A stretch of 7,102 nt of DNA. Source: Halobacteria archaeon (GTDB lineage: Archaea; Halobacteriota; Methanoliparia; Methanoliparales; Methanoliparaceae). Below are positions 6,467 to 7,102 of the stretch, piece after piece. Position 1 is the first letter of the stretch. Every line of letters starts with the position of its first letter. The stretch is taken from positions 1 through 7,102 of the forward strand of contig DUJX01000102.1 in assembly GCA_013329575.1 (NCBI GenBank), in the 5' to 3' direction. The notes beneath the pieces were generated by a model. It saw nothing but the letters and a program-made list of their open reading frames with translations, searched no databases and was not told the DNA's origin. The translations under genes were made by a program, and so were the position numbers.

Positions 6467-7102
6467 AGCCAGCATGCCACTCGGTGATTGCTATTGCATC
6501 TTTTCATTACCGGTTCTTCTCTTCTACATACATCAATGGTCTTGTCGCACCTCGGATGAAAACGGCAACCTTTTGGAGGATTGACCGGGCTTGGTATCTC
6601 GCCTAAAAGAATCTTCCTGTCTCTCTTCCTCTTCGGGTCTGGAACAGGTATGGCAGATAACAGATTTTGTGTATAAGGATGCAACGGGTTTGAAAAAAGT
6701 TCAGTGGTATCGGATATTTCGACTATCTTACCGAGATACATTATTGCTATCCGGTCCGAGATATACCTCACGATACCGAGATCGTGGGTTATAAACAGAT
6801 AAGCCAGTTTAGTTTTTTTTTGGATATTTATCAATAGATTGATGATCTGTGCCTGAACTGAGACATCGAGTGCGCTTGTTGGCTCATCAAGAACAATAAA
6901 TTGCGGATTGAGTGATAAGGCCCGGGCTATGCAGATCCTCTGTCTCATTCCGCCACTAAACTCGTGTGGATACCTATTCATATGTTCCGGACCGAGTCCA
7001 ACGATTTGAAGGATTCCTTTAACCTTTTCATCGATATCTTTCTTGTCAGCTATGTTATTGATGTACAGCGGCTCTCCGATCAGATCTCGTATGATCATTC
7101 TC
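6460..7102 (-). CDS. ABC importer ATPase, OppF/DppF type (C-terminal part; start off the right edge)
   Basis: At least 213 residues are visible. The methionine at 7098 is probably internal, because the preceding codon is Arg and RMIIRDLIGEPL matches the middle of family members; Walker A and the true start lie outside the window. Counting from that methionine: ABC signature FSGGMRQR (47-54), Walker B FIVLDEP (67-73), D-loop SALD (75-78), switch histidine in ITHD (105), the oligopeptide C-terminal domain with HPYTQ (140-144), LLGEIPSPVNPP, and a cysteine-rich tail (C178, C184, C191, C201, C209). The tail and AIPVPDP resemble OppF/DppF more than OppD/DppD. It would hydrolyse ATP to drive the two permeases. 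It is on the opposite strand and ends at TGA 6460-6462, inside the second permease's last codons. A DppD-type partner is expected beyond the right edge. All visible catalytic motifs are intact. Confidence 0.94.
   Translation of the reverse strand, partial: RMIIRDLIGEPLYINNIADKKDIDEKVKGILQIVGLGPEHMNRYPHEFSGGMRQRICIARALSLNPQFIVLDEPTSALDVSVQAQIINLLINIQKKTKLAYLFITHDLGIVRYISDRIAIMYLGKIVEISDTTELFSNPLHPYTQNLLSAIPVPDPKRKRDRKILLGEIPSPVNPPKGCRFHPRCDKTIDVCRREEPVMKRCNSNHRVACWLY

Noticed and set aside
6378..6794. Two plus-strand frames (68 and 67 codons) beyond the second permease
   Set aside because: They lie opposite the ATPase C-terminal domain, which has intact conserved motifs on the minus strand.
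1..7102. tRNA, rRNA, CRISPR array, insertion sequence or transposase
   Set aside because: No cloverleaf-like segment, regular short repeat-spacer pattern, terminal inverted repeats or transposase motif was seen. The only sizeable repeats are the in-gene PAS and HAMP duplications.

Overview
The window looks archaeal, most likely from a methanogen or methane/alkane-oxidiser relative within the Euryarchaeota. The evidence is AT-rich intergenic DNA with TATA-like boxes a short distance before start codons, GGTGAT or GTGAT ribosome-binding sites, frequent AGA/AGG/ATA codons, and a soluble multi-PAS chemotaxis-type signalling protein. No rRNA or marker gene is present, so the assignment is an inference from style. 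I see no RNA gene, insertion sequence or CRISPR array.

Layout. (1) Positions 1-2692, minus strand: one very long open frame (897 complete codons, no stop, running off the left edge). It encodes about six PAS domains, two HAMP-like modules and the beginning of a methyl-accepting chemotaxis signalling helix. (2) Positions 2693-2843: an AT-rich divergent promoter region. (3) Positions 2844-6466, plus strand: a peptide/nickel-family ABC importer set, made of a substrate-binding protein, a first permease after a 114-base gap, and a second permease coupled by an ATGA overlap. (4) Positions 6460-7102, minus strand: the C-terminal part of the matching OppF/DppF-type ATPase. It converges on the second permease and overlaps its 3' end by 7 bases; its N-terminus, and probably a DppD-type partner, lie beyond the right edge.

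How they may work together. The binding protein captures a solute (peptide, nickel chelate or similar; the sequence does not say which) outside the cell. The two permeases form the channel and the ATPase powers import. The divergent PAS/HAMP/MCP protein has no membrane segment and would sense something in the cytoplasm, plausibly redox state or a cofactor, and signal to a CheA/CheW-type array or another partner. A functional link between sensor and importer is suggested only by the shared promoter region.

The points most worth a second look are the conserved cysteine pairs in duplicated PAS domains, the sharp rise in GC content in the last 300 bases of the sensor gene, the multi-level internal duplication of that gene, and the split, tail-to-tail overlapping arrangement of the transporter genes. 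I found no clearly new defence or mobile system.
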